A stretch of DNA of 64,000 nucleotides from Berberis thunbergii. Lineage: Eukaryota > Streptophyta > Magnoliopsida > Ranunculales > Berberidaceae. Below are positions 11,011 to 23,339 of this stretch, piece after piece (the stretch's first letter is position 1; the number at the start of each line of letters is the position of its first letter). The DNA is taken from positions 62,001 to 126,000 of the forward strand of contig QNQO01009167.1 of the NCBI GenBank assembly GCA_003290165.1, read 5' to 3'. Made by a program: the position numbers and the translations under genes. The notes below the pieces were generated by a model that saw only the letters and a list, made by a program, of their open reading frames with translations, had not been told where the DNA came from and made no database searches.

Positions 11011-11529
11011 AGCAAAAAAAAAACTTTTTTTTTTTAATTTCATTTGCTATCAAGACACAAGATTATGGAAACTTAAAAAGGTAATCTGGAAACTTAAAAA
11101 GGATAGTAGATCATGAAGACACAAGATTATGGAATACATTTTATTGACATCAAATTTGAATAATAACTCGGAAATGTACAAAACCATTCATGGTGCACAA
11201 TATCTCTCGAAAACAGAAAGGGGAGTAACTAAATACTAAGAGTGCTAGCATTCTGACTTCCTGAAGGATGTTCAAAGCCCACTATTCCCAGGCTTAAGTC
11301 TGGTTTAGTGGATGACCATGCAGCAAAACACTCAGTTTTCAGCTACTCAGTCAGGACTTCTCCCATCCATGCATTGCATATTCGGGTCTTAAAAATAACC
11401 TTAGCACTGATGACCTATCTAACTTGCTGAATTTTCAAGCCCAAGCCATGCCACCTAAAACATATCACAAGCCTTGCCTACTACTGGATTTCAGTTAGAT
11501 GCTACTAAAATGAATCAGCATAATCAACA

Positions 11530-11740
11530 AATTGATCAATTTAACCAGTCACAACTTATGTAGCCCCAGCAGCGACAAACTCTTATTAATCTACAGCTGC
11601 AACAACAGCAATGACAACAAAACATCAACAGCAACAGCAACAGCAGATGCAATAGGAGCTGCAGCTCCAGCAGCAACAGCCACATCAAAAGAAGCAGCAG
11701 CAACAACAACAACAACTATTACTGCTAGACCTTATCAATA
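11530..11740 (+). repeat. CAG/CAA-rich imperfect trinucleotide tract
   Basis: A run of CAG, CAA and related triplets, which in one frame encodes many glutamines broken by stop codons. It resembles a decayed polyglutamine exon, such as those of plant transcriptional co-regulators, but the source gene cannot be named. Confidence 0.5.
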
Positions 11741-12125
11741 ATGGAGTTTCTTCAGCTCGGACTCTAAACCAAAATATGCAGCACCCAAATGTCCACTCCC
11801 AGCTTCAGCAACAGCAATTGGCCATGCCGAACACCACAACGCCGCAAACATGCTGTCTAGAATCATGCTATCCAGAAACATTGCATACGTTGCCTTTGGA
11901 GTCTTTTAGCCAATCTAGACGAGCAAAAGGACAATAAAAAAGGTTGGCATGAAACTAATTTGGGAGAAGTGATTCATTCTGAAGTAAACTTTAATAGCAC
12001 GATAGAACTAAAATTACGTTTCAAACTTTATAGTTGAATGGTTTTCATCAATTGATTGAACGTTCTTAGATAAATGCAATGTTCAAAGAAATATGACATA
12101 AAGGATTATGTTTCCAATTAAAAAC

Positions 12126-14526
12126 TTACCTGAGATGTAGATCCTCCCCTGTAGTGAAGGTGAATGGTGCCTCAATGAAGAGTGTCTTTACATGCTCTGC
12201 GGATAAAAACCATGAACTTGACAGAAAATCAACCTGAACAATTTTGTCCACAAGGATATCGTAGGTCGGGTCAGGCAAATAAAGCCCTGCTTCCTTTGAT
12301 CTGAACTTTCTATAGCTTGGGAACGTATAGTCCTTTTGTCTGAAAGGCAAGATCCTACCGATACTTCCCAACACCGAGTTCTTGTACTTCTCAGTCCCTG
12401 TGACGTGAGACAGTATTCGAAGCATTTTCTTAATCTCAACAAACAAAGTTTCTCATAATCTCAACTGTTGGGCATCAAACTTTAGGTTTCTGCCAAAGAG
12501 GGATCAGTGATCAACCTTGATGTATGAAATTGTCAGGCACCAAACCAGTTGAAGAACGTTTATATTTGTAGAGTATCCTATTACCTAAATCAAGTTAAAC
12601 TGAACCACACAACCCCACCATTCATCATAACGGAGTTTGACATAATTAACTCAATCTTATTTTTCAATCCTTATGGACAATGTGAACCCATACCTGCAGG
12701 ACAGCCCAACAGAATGATGCTCCGTGCCATAAACTTTGCAATGCAGTTTCCATCTCAGCTTACCTACTAGACAAAAAGAGGAAAACACTGGACCAAAACT
12801 GATGGACAATGTATTGTACAACTGCAAAGAGCAACTAAACCAATTCTTTTTATTTAGCTTAAGACATTGGTTTCAGTCTAAGATTAGAAGTAAAATAGCA
12901 TCTTAAAAAGCCTTTTTGAATCAGCTATCATTGTAGAAAGATAGTATGCTTTGATGATGTTATCTTTCTTTCTTTTAAGGCATTGAAATATACATGCAAT
13001 CATAGAGACATAGGATTGGCATCTAAGCCTTTTTCATATAAGTACATTATGGTTGTCTCCATCAGTTGAAAACACTATCATAGTCAATATTGGCATCTAT
13101 GCCTTTTTCACACAAGTACATTACGGTTGTTTCCATCAGTTGAAAACACGATCGTAGTCAATCTTTTCATGAAAGGGCAGTCGAGAATATGCATATGCAA
13201 GTACTTGCCTTTTCTTGAGGAAGTGCCAACTGATCAACCGAAGGGACACATCCCTACACAACAATCTTGTCCAGACCGCTACTAGGGACAGGCCCAAATG
13301 ACGTTGAGTTCACCAATGCCAGGCCTTTCATTGTATCGCTGATTTTCAAAAAGTGGGCTCCTAGAACCACCACGATATGGATCAAATTTTCTGCTTTCAT
13401 AAGTATCCTTTTTGTCGGTCTGTACATCACAAACACGTAACTCCATTAATTTTCAAACAATGACCATCAGGAAAAATTACAGTATAAAAGGGAAGGGTGA
13501 GATATACCGTCCTTATCCTTGGAAGCATGTCAACAGGCCTCTCACTAGTGTATCTTCTATCCACGTAGACATTTTTAATGAAGTCCCAGAGTCTCACAAC
13601 ATTACTATGAGTGAACATTTGATCAGAAAGAACCCAATCACTAAGAATCAATACTAGATAATAAGGGCCATGAAATAACCTGCTATCAAGAATAGAATGG
13701 CGTTGTGGATCAAATTCTTTAAAATAAATCTCCCTTGCACGCTGTGTAAGCGAAGAAACACAGAGTTCATACTTCAAAACCTGACACTGAGGGGTTTATT
13801 GGCAGGCAAGGTACCAGAAAATAAGTGATAGAATATGCATCTATACCTCATTTTCACCAGCTTGAAGTGCACTAACTTCTGATGTAATAAATTTTTCCAT
13901 GGACACTGATTTTACTCGACGTGTGAACTCGTGACTGGAATCGATTCTGAAAGAGAAAGTCAGCAAGTTAAAATTAAGTAGTGTATGACCTAGATTAATA
14001 ATATTTTCCCTATCCAATGCAATCACATCTAAAAGGATCGTGACTCTTGTAAACAATGACATTTAAAACTACAACTTAGAGCATGTTGCAGGTACACAAG
14101 CAGAATTCAAGACAAAGCTGTTGCTCATGGTGGCGCCTAAAACTATAACTTAGCATGTGGAAAACACACAAAAATAAAATTCATGATACACCACTAAATG
14201 CAACATGAAACAAATATTAAGAACCATGTGTACATTCAGTTGCAACCATTAGTGGCATTCATTTTCAGCTTTCACTACATACCATTTGACCAACTGATCC
14301 ATGATTTGAGCACAACAAAGCAGTGCATCGAAGATAATACTAACGGTGAAAAATATCACAATAAATCCATTTTTTTTAATGATTACAAATGACTTGAAAA
14401 CAATGAGAGACAGATACAGAGGAAACCTCACACAACTCGTTAAACTGAGCTTCCAAGGCGATCAGGTGGACAGATTGAGAACTAACAGCAGTCGAAACAG
14501 ATTGCTTTGCGGTGGCTTCCATCTTC
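12126..14526 (-). pseudogene. Captured host-gene fragments with exon-intron structure (unknown product)
   Basis: Exon-like pieces lie in order on the minus strand inside CACTA element 1. An ATG-led piece at 14526-14427 (MKMEATAKQSVSTAVSSQ) is followed by a GT. A piece at about 13949-13849 has a TTTCAG acceptor and encodes SSHEFTRRVKSVSMEKFI. A piece at about 13770-13505 encodes ELCVSSLTQRAREIYFKEF and then LFHGPYYLVLILSDWVLSD. A last piece at 12446-12126 includes GRILPFRQKDYTFPSYRKF. The wording is that of real protein and the splice-like borders recur, but I do not recognise the family, and the pieces could come from more than one gene. Stops and frame changes between pieces make a functional product unlikely. 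Confidence 0.5.
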
Positions 14527-15362
14527 ATAGCGCCTGAAACCCTAGCTAATCACTGCCATTGCTAATCTACAACGAAAAAATTAGTAAAAGAGATACCTAA
14601 GCTACTGAGCAAGAGTTACTAAAGCTCAGATTGCGAACCGATTCAAGCAAAAAATTGCAAAAACAAACGAAAACAAGCGCACACTCACCTGCGTCTTTTA
14701 ATGAAACAGAGATCAAATCTGTGAAGTCGCGAATCGGTGACATTCGATGTTGTTCTCAATGAAATTGAAGTTGCCCCGGGAGTTGACGAAGCTAAAGAAG
14801 ATCAGATCTCGGAGAAGGAGTATGTTGAGAATGAGAGACCTGAAACGGAGAAGGAGATCACGGCGAGAAGTAGAGCACGTTGGAGAGGGAGAACACAGCG
14901 AAACAGGTTGGGTGTTGAGAGCACAGGGTGATGAATCGGAGAGGGAGAGCGATCGAAGAGAGAGAGCACAACGGTGAGGGAGATGAGAGCAGTCGGAAAG
15001 GGAGAGGGAGATGAGACTTGGCTTCGGCTTCGGCTTCTGCTTCCTTCCTTCCTTCTTTCTTTGTTCTGTTTTGTTTCTCTTTTTTTTTTGGTTTGGATCG
15101 AGCGGGCACTTTGGCGCCCGAGCGAAAATCCCTTTCATAGTGCTTTTTAAAAATCCAGTTCACAATTGAGCAAAATCACTTTGGCGCCCCCAGCGAAAAT
15201 CTGTTTCATAGCACTTTTTTAAAAAACGCTATTATCATGTGTTATCTATAACCATTTATGTTGTAGTGATTTTATAAAATTATCTTTCTATGAATGATAA
15301 GAAATTAATAAAAAAATATTTTTTTTATTTATGTTAGTGCCTTTTCAATTAGGGTCAGCTTG

Positions 15363-16152
15363 GGACTCGAAAATTTTGACTCAAAATCCAACCTAAACAA
15401 TAGGCTCTCAGATTGGTTTTGATCCGACGGATAACAATGATAATAAATACTGAGTTGGTTTAACCAAATAAAAATGGCAACTAGTTATAGTGATTGATTT
15501 TGTTTCCTAAATTTTTTTACATAAACATGATGCTCCAATTTTTCTCTCTTTTCCAACTTGTCTCCTTTTCTTCTTTACTGATTAATAAAAGTACAAAACA
15601 ATTACAAGTAATCTAAAGTTCTAGTTATAACACTCAAATATAACCTAGATTGTTATTTGTGTTAATTATATTGTTATCTTCTATATTTTTTAATTTGTCT
15701 ATGTCTTTCTTAGAGTCTATCAATCAGTTTCTTTACAATTTGTGGTAAACCAAGAACTTCCTTAAGAAAAATAATTTAGAAGAACTCAATTGAAGAATTT
15801 AGCACAAGAAATAAATTTGCAATGAACTTATTATATATAAAACATTAAGAAGTTATGGATCATATAAAGCAAGAACAGTTGGTTATCTTGCAAAAACGAA
15901 GAAGAAGAACATGAAAATTATGAGATAGAAACATATCATTTGTAAAAAAGAGATTATAGACTTTTCATAATATATTTTCAATTAGGAAACAAAATTAATT
16001 GGATTGGCTCAACTATACCTAGCTGTCATTTTCAATTGGTTAATCCAACTCATTATTTATTATCATTGTTATCCGTTAAATCAAAACCAATCTGAAAGCT
16101 CATTGTTTGGGCTGGATTTTGAGTAAAAAGTTTTGACTTAGGATTTCGAACC
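15363..16152. mobile_element. Element with long terminal inverted repeats (MULE-like or foldback)
   Basis: The arm at 15363-15515 is the reverse complement of 15983-16152 over about 150 bp. Shared anchors include CAGATTGGTTTTGAT, GGATAACAATGATAATAAAT and TTTTGTTTCCTAA. The loop of about 470 bp is AT-rich and has no coding potential. Long inverted arms with a small interior fit a non-autonomous Mutator-like or foldback element. I could not define a convincing target-site duplication, so the superfamily is open. It lies only about 95 bp to the right of CACTA element 1. Confidence 0.7.
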
Positions 16153-16169
16153 TCTATAGTACCTTGTCC

Positions 16170-17700
16170 AAGAGGTGGTTGACGCTCCGTCTACCAACAA
16201 CATTATTCTGGGAAGGCCTTGGCTTCATCATTTGGAGATAGTAGTTTCCACTCCACACCAATGCATCATATACACAACCAACCAAGCCCAAGAAACTATC
16301 CGAGGAGATAAGTCTGCAACAAGAGACTGACATTATCCGAGGAGATCAGGCAGTGAGCCTAATCGAAGGAGGAGAATCAACATGCGCGGACAGAGAGAAA
16401 GCCCTGACAAACGAAGCGCAGCTATGCGGAGAGCCAAGAACCAATACTTTTGCCCATACTCAATGCCATTCGCTACCGGAAACAAGCAAACTGAATTGTT
16501 CAATATGCAAATGTCGCTAGAATTCAACCAAGCGGCAGTCAGATGATGAACTATCGCTGAGATCAAACGAAGGCCAGCATGGTGCGCTCTGAAAAGGATC
16601 GCAATCAAAATCCCGAACTCGCTCGGAGCCATTTGAGCAGGAGGCATGCGAAGAAAAATAGAAGAAATGCCAAACGTTGTCCAATACTAGGAACTGGAGA
16701 CCAGATTCAAACATGCCCCGGTGCAACCCTATATACCTTTGAGAGGGTGAAGATGGAGCCCTAGTCGCAAACGCAAGAATGATTTCCAAATCTTCGGGAA
16801 TACGATACAGGCTCCGAAGCCTGATTAACTCGATTTCGTCAACCAAGCTATTCTCAAAAAGTTTGAGACAAGTATAAGACAACTATTGCTTGGAAGTAAG
16901 TTCAACGTTATCCGCCAACGATGGAATGTGCAAATCAAACTCTACAAAAGCACAATCACACAAAAAAAAATGCAAGGAGAAACAAAAGAGATTTTCCTTA
17001 AAACAATCGCTATTTATAGTGAATATAAACTGTACATCTTCTCCTTGAGCAGTCGCGTATCCATTAATGTTACGCGCCGCTCGAGACAACGCTTCAGGTT
17101 CAATCATCACGACGATGCAATTACTTTTCAAAGATTCAGTAGACCGACTAGACTTTCCGCTAACTCGGGGGTAGCAGCTGATTACACATCGAAACGTCCT
17201 CTCTCCTACGCCATACATGTGTCATGATGATCTCGAAAAATAACATGCCCAAGCATCAGCCCAACACTGGTCCGACCGAAGCGGTTTCAAGCCCGCATAA
17301 TGTAATCCGCCAGGCGGGCCCAAATCACAACAGCCTGCTAAGCCCACGTGTGTCACAACTATCCCCAATACCCGTAAGCCCTGTTAAGGCACATATCTCG
17401 AGGATAGGCTTCGGACAAGCAAGACATTAGAACTTTATTTCCAACTAGGAAGTAAATACCAGAGTATACGTCACACATGAAAACCTCTATCTATATACAA
17501 CATTCTAATTGGGAACTATCTCCCGCGTATCTACGAGCACAATTCTAACAGGGAAACTTCCCTTTACAAGACAATTCCTAAACAGATAATGATTTCCACG
17601 AAGACCTTCTTCCCTAAACTATGCTACCGATGGTCTGGTCGAACCAGGACCTCATCACGATAAATAAGACATGAGATTGGTAAGCTGAGGTACGCTACAA
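16170..17700. repeat. GC-richer region, probable retrotransposon remnant
   Basis: Base composition differs from the flanks. Several medium open frames overlap on both strands (for example 16333-16882 minus and 16886-17227 plus), but none resembles a known protein. TATA-like stretches (near 16990 and 17490) and polyadenylation-like motifs on the minus strand look like LTR regulatory sequence. I found no second copy in the window, so this is a weak call. Confidence 0.35.
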
Positions 17701-17819
17701 ATTTCATGTTTACAACATTATGCCTTCCTCATATCCCTGTCTGACTTTAGCATCGGAGTGCCATCAACCATCACAACGGTGGTCTGTGGCTCACGTGCGT
17801 TCCTTATGCAGGTCGGTAG

Positions 17820-17995
17820 GTCAAGGTCAAGCAGGGAGCGAAAATCGACTGCATCAATACTGATGAGCATTATGGAGGTATGGTGGATATTCTTGGTCTT
17901 GCGGCTTGTCTGGAGGAAGAATTGGGTTTGCTTACACTGGATTATGTTGAAACTAGAAGTACGTACTTCTTTGTGGTGACTTTCATGTTGCATAT
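17820..17995 (+). pseudogene. Coding-like fragment, unknown
   Basis: One plus-strand frame is open here and reads as plausible protein (IDCINTDEHYGGMVDIL, then GLAACLEEELGLLTLDYVE). It has no start codon of its own and stops lie on both sides. It may be an exon or a relic of a host gene. I do not recognise the family. Confidence 0.3.
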
Positions 17996-17999
17996 AATC

Positions 18000-18567
18000 A
18001 CACACAAAATGTAGAAATGAGAGAAATTGTAGAAAAAAAATCCCCATCATTGTGCTGCTCATGTTTTCTTCTCAAATGATTTTGCTTCCTCTGGAAGTTG
18101 GACTGGAGTTGAGTTCAATGAAAGGGCCAAACGCTAACATCCTCAAACGAATGAAATTAACATCATGGTCAAAATCACCAGATTTTTAGGTTTTGAAGGA
18201 AATGTACCAGCGACACTGCTGCTACTACAGGTATTCTGTTATGATATGTTAGTACCCATCTCATATTATGATGAAAAATCATAGAGTATGTAAAGATTGT
18301 CATGCTGCAAGAGTCTTTCACTTTAAGGATGGTTCATGTCAGTCAGGATTACTAGTCCCTTTGGGAAAACTAGTTAACATACTTAAAACTCAGATTGTTG
18401 TGAACTTAACCTTGTAGTAGGTAAGCAAAAGATTGATCTGGAAAAAAAAGTCTGTTTATGTATGAACCCAAGAAAGAATGGTGTAAACAAGACAAATTAG
18501 GTACAACTAAAGAGCATCTGTGTATTGCTTATTTTTTATTTTTTGACATGTACGATGTCCCGACAAT
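18000..18567. other. Gene-free spacer
   Basis: AT-rich sequence without a recognisable gene or repeat. Confidence 0.35.
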
Positions 18568-18830
18568 ATGATGCAAATCATGTTGCGTGAGCCTGATCCA
18601 TGCATATATATTTATATCATATATAATATATTTTTGAATCTTCTACCTCACCTAACTTTAAAAAAAAAAAAAAAGACAAGTAATAAAATCACAAATACAT
18701 CGTTTGTTGTCACAGCCAAATTCAAACAAAAACATATAATCTTCCACTTGCCAACTTGCATTTTATAAGGTAAAATAAATGAGCACATCCCAAAGTTGTA
18801 AAATTACTAATTTTTATCAAGAAACCACCA
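18568..18830 (+). repeat. Duplicated block P (copy 2)
   Basis: Matches 7195-7500 in the same orientation, with a longer A-run replacing part of the first copy. It ends about 340 bp before the ATG of the intact ankyrin gene and may hold part of its promoter. Confidence 0.65.
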
Positions 18831-19165
18831 AACCTCAAATTGACCAATTGAATATCATGTCTCCATTTATACGGTATTTCAAATATTGTGTTTATTTGTG
18901 ATGGGAGTTTTTTCTTGGAACATTAATAAATCATCACTTAATTGCACAAAATTCTAATGGAAGTCATTCATTCAACTATGCGAATGATTACCTTAAACAA
19001 ATATGTATTCTTGTGGGCCATAGTAAGATAGCTAAAATACTTTGGAGATGTAGATGGTGATTTGTTATGGGGTCAACTAGATAATCCAAAGCCCTATGCA
19101 TAAGTAAACATAACTAGACTGCAACAATTGAGAGGCCAATAGTAAAAGACTGATCACAGCTATCC

Positions 19166-21535
19166 ATGGATCCTAATCTGTACCGATCCATGGCATGCCG
19201 GGATGTTACTAGACTCAAACTGTTCTCATCTGATCTTCTCCTTAATTCTACCACTCATCAGGGTAATACAGCTCTTCATGTTGCTGTGCAATTCGGAATC
19301 ATGGAACTAGTAAAAGTGATCTACGATGGATGCCCCTCACTATTGGCTCGAGCAAATTTAAGAGGAGACACTGCACTTCACATGTCAGCAAGGAGTGGGT
19401 TACTTGAGGTTGTTAAGTTTTTAATTGATAATGATGTGCCTAAAGATGTCAAACTTAGAGGAGAAGCTGGAGGTGCTTCAGAGCAGCTCATCAGGGTGGT
19501 TAATGACAAGAAGGATACTGCTTTGCACGAGGCAGTGCGAAATGGTCACTTGGAGATAGTGAAACTGATCACTGAAGCAGATAAGGAGTTCAAATATTTG
19601 GCCAATGATGCTGGTGAAACACCGATCTATTTGTCTGTCATGGCAGGTGCAGGTGCAAAGGACACGGTAGAGCAGATCGTTAATACTTGTCAATCTGTAG
19701 ATTATGGAGGCGTTGACGGTAGAACTGCTCTTCACGCAGCCATACTTCTTGATAAAACAGGTAAATAAATTATGTTTTTGATGAAGTGACTATCTAAAGC
19801 AGAATGAATATATATGATATAAAAACAACATTAATTTACAGGAATTTATCATACTTGCAACTTGTTAGGTGTATTTATGTCCAACAGCATCCTCTAAATC
19901 CATCTCTGGTCTCCCATTTGTTCAAAGACGAGTTGTGGACTTGGTGCATCAAAACAAAAATTCTAGCCAGTCTTGTTTGAGTTTTTTTTACACTTTTACC
20001 TCTTATATAGATAGTGTTTGTGTTTTAAAGAGGAGAGACAAAAAGTGTAAAAACACCAAAACAAAGCCAAGAAAAAGCCACCAAAAAAGGCTGGCTAGAA
20101 TTACTCGCATCAAGATCAGAATATACAACCAGCACATTTTTGCTAGCTAGTTCTGAGAGGATAGAGATGGTTGTTGCACTAAAAAAATTTGGAAACTCCT
20201 TAGTTATTTATATACTACTAATTTGATTGAAATCTACTGAAAGATATATGGACGGAGAGGGATCAGCACGAGAGTTTTTGTTTGTTTTTTCAACATAAAC
20301 TAACCTAGATTTTTGACACGGTACCTCCGTTTTCTTCATAATTCCTATTTAACTACCCTTCTTTATAAGCAGTGATCAATTGGAAAAATCAATTTCAGAT
20401 ATCGCAAAGATGTTGATGGATAAGCAAGGGAGATTAGTTACAGAAGCCGATAACAAGGGGTGGACACCACTTCATTGTGCTGCGTGCAGAGGAAATAAAG
20501 CTATAACCAAGGATATCACAAAACATTTCCCAGATAGTCTGGACCAGACCGACAGTAGAGGGCAGAATTTTATTCACATCGCAGTCAGGCATGGACAACA
20601 CGAACTTATTATCAACCAGATGTCGGCCTTACAAAAAAGTTGGCGGGTTGAGAACCTACTGTGCGAGTCTGACATTGAAGGAAACACTCCTTTACTTCTT
20701 GCTAGCATTTCTAGTAATAATTCAATCAAATGTCTTTTAGCACGTGACCGTATCGTGAACAAGAAGGCGGTCTTAGAAAAGAATTCATTAGCTGATCAAG
20801 AAGACAATGCAGATGAGGTATGCATGCATTTCAATTTGTATGGTTTTCCTATATTGTGTTTAGGACCTAGGCATTCAATTTTTCGGACTCAATTTTACAA
20901 TTTACCTAGTGTTGAGGTAGGAGACTATCCTGCAAAAATATGAACTTATTTTTTAATATTTGCACGTCAATACATAATCAATAGTTTGATCATTTTAATA
21001 ATGGAAGCTTTTGTTCTGAAAAATACCAGTTTAATTAACTGTTCTATCTTTTTCCGAAAAGACAACCACCAAAGAAGAGGATGTTGCTGCTGTTGATACC
21101 ATGGATGCTAAGGAGAAATTGACAAAGAGAAGGGAGAATGGTTTACTAGTTGCTGCCCTCATTCTTACTGTGACTTTCGCAGCTGGTTTAGCAGTACCAG
21201 GAGGCTTCCAAAGCAGTGGAACAGATCAGGGCACGGCCATATTATCAAGAAAACCTGCGTTCAAAGCCTTTGCTGTAACTAACTCCATAGCAATGTTGTA
21301 CTCCACTTTGTCTATATTTCTCCACTTTTCAGTCATAATGAGACGCAGAGAACCCACCAGGGAGAAAGAACTTATTGCCAGAGCTTCAAAATTCACCTAC
21401 AGTGCTGTTTTCTTGATGATGACGGCATTCATATCAGGTTCATATGCCGTCCTGTCTAATTCACGCGGGCTTGCCATTGCTGTATGTGTGATTGACAGCT
21501 TGACTTTCTTTCTTGGAACTTCCATGTTTACATGA
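19166..21535 (+). CDS. Ankyrin-repeat PGG-domain membrane protein (ACD6/ITN1-like), intact
   Basis: Three exons with GT-AG borders: 19166-19760, 20399-20817 and 21062-21535. They join in frame to 496 codons including the stop (495 residues). Residues about 33-300 hold ankyrin repeats (GNTALHVAVQFG, GDTALHMSARSG, KDTALHEAVRNG, GRTALHAAILLD, KGWTPLHCAACRG, GQNFIHIAVRHG, GNTPLLLASISS). Residues about 363-475 form the PGG domain (AALILTVTFAAGLAVPGGF), and four hydrophobic segments run to the C-terminus, so the protein should be membrane-anchored with cytoplasmic ankyrins. Family members such as ACD6 and ITN1 act in salicylate-linked defence and salt or ABA signalling. The role of this copy is inferred only from that. 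No stop or frameshift is seen. Intron phases match the broken paralogue at 4465-6433. Confidence 0.87.
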
Positions 21536-22201
21536 GCAAAATTATGTACAAATAAAACCTCGAGGTGCATCTCATTTAGCGACCCTGCTCCCTAACCTGA
21601 ACTTCTTTTAAGGGTGTATTTGACGTCATTGGTCGCTATTTTTTATAATATGTTTACTTATTTTCTTGAGCTACGTATTTTATTTTGTTTTTAGTTAAGC
21701 TACTTACGGTTGTAAAGAGTTGTTAATTCAGTGTTAAACTTATTTTACATAAGTCAACCAACCTGTAAGGAAAATTATCTTTCACTAACCAAATAGATGA
21801 GAATGGTGTAAACGAAACAATTAGGTGAAGTTGTTGAAAGAGCATCACTGCCCACTGTTGTTTACTTGTAGCTTTGACAGATAGAATCTGGATCAGTGTT
21901 TAAGTTAAACCGACTAATGAAGCCATTAGAGACCAAGTTACTTCGTAGCCAATAATGAAACAATAAAAAAAGGGTTAATTGCTAGTTGGCCCCTATAATA
22001 AATAGTTACTTGAGATGTGTCCCCTTCATTAATCCGTATTTCACTTACCTCCTAAGACTAGCGGTCAATGTGCTTTGACCATCAGTTTTCAAAATATATT
22101 ACTAAATTACCCTTCTTAAACATACTTGATAAAAAAATCGTAATCAATGGTCCAACTGAAATTATAATCATATCTCAAAGAAAATAAAACAGTTGATAAA
22201 A
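21536..22201. other. Gene-free region downstream of the ankyrin gene
   Basis: Contains the presumed 3' UTR (AATAAA at about 21551) and AT-rich sequence without a gene. Confidence 0.4.
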
Positions 22202-22600
22202 AAATTTTGAATTATTTTCCATTTGGTCCCATTTGTTTATAGCTATTCATATTTGATCCCATTAGTTTTTTTATTCCAATCTCTGACCCATGATAGTGTG
22301 ATAAACTACTTTGACTAACAAATTTCATCCAATTTTTTAAAAAGACCTAATTACTCTGCTGCATATGGTTTGCACATGTTATATTAAAATCATATAAATA
22401 TCATGTTTGATCCAACAGCTAGGAAACTAGCACTGCAACGACCCTAATTTAACACATTATAATTTTTTTTTAGCTTTATTAAAATTTGAAGTTAAATCAA
22501 GTAATAACTAAATAAATAAAAAATGGTGTCACTAACCTTGTAGGGTTTGTCTTTAGTTGGATTAAATAGAGGTTTGGGTTTTTTGTTTCTCAGCCGCACG

Positions 22601-22649
22601 AAAAAAAAAAAAAAAAAAAAAGGGGGGGGGGGGGGGGGGGGGGGGGGGG
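22601..22649 (+). repeat. A21-G28 homopolymer pair
   Basis: Twenty-one A residues are followed directly by 28 G residues, then a purine-rich stretch. Nothing else in the window has a G run of this length. Confidence 0.9.
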
Positions 22650-23339
22650 AGAAAAGAGAAAGAACAAAAGAAAAGAAGAAGAAGATTAAAACAAAAATGT
22701 GAGTTTTTTATCTTTATGTCTTTTCATTTTAATTTTATTTGTACTTGCATACGACAATCAATAAAAAGTTGTGAATTCAAAGATCGAAAATCCACACACA
22801 CTTTCAAATTGTATTCATTCCAATGTTAAATCCACACAACAATTAGAAGAAAACAAAGTGGTCCTTGGGTCCCACTGTAGAATCAACTTTAGTCTGCATG
22901 CACATATCTAAAATAGCTCAATGAGGAATTAGGTTATGATTCCTAGAATCAAAAGGTTTGTGTTGTGTCAAACATCTTGTCTAGGCAGGTACCGTAACTC
23001 TTTCTGATTTTAAAATTTGATGATATTTCTTATCTTACCAAGTTTGATGTTGATAGTATGAGGTATTTTATTGTATTTGTCATTCAGTCCACTTCCCTTG
23101 GTATCTGTAGGATGGTTAATTGTGAACTTTTGTTTTTTTATTTGACTAGTGGTTTGGGTTTTGCTTGTTTAACTGTGCAATTGAACCATGATTGCGGTGA
23201 TTTGAAGGGTTACCCATAGTATGGGTCGACAAAGTATAAAATGAGTTAAAAGAGAAGTAAAAGACATCATGGTCGGATTAGTTTAACTATTCTAAGCCTT
23301 ATGCAGGATGAAATTGATTTGGAAATTTAACTCACCAAA

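Larger units (their letters stand above)
10803..15268. mobile_element. CACTA (En/Spm) element 1, non-autonomous, with captured sequence
   Basis: The left end is CACTACAAGAAAA and the right end is the inverse, ...TTGTAGTG. It is flanked on both sides by the 3-bp duplication ATT (10800-10802 and 15269-15271), the TSD size of the CACTA superfamily. Length is 4466 bp. Subterminal regions carry repeated TAGCGTTTT/AAAACGCTA motifs in both orientations (about 10830-11010 and 15135-15235), the usual transposase-binding arrangement. No TNP2 or TNPA coding sequence is present, so it would need a helper. The interior has exon-like fragments on the minus strand and a glutamine-codon-rich stretch, which suggests host-gene capture. 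Confidence 0.88.

Noticed and set aside
14713..15163. Ser/Leu/Pro-rich frames near the right end of CACTA element 1
   Set aside because: GA/CT-rich low-complexity sequence close to the subterminal region. No domain.
16333..17430. Group of medium open frames on both strands
   Set aside because: They overlap each other in different frames and resemble no known protein. Better explained as repeat sequence.
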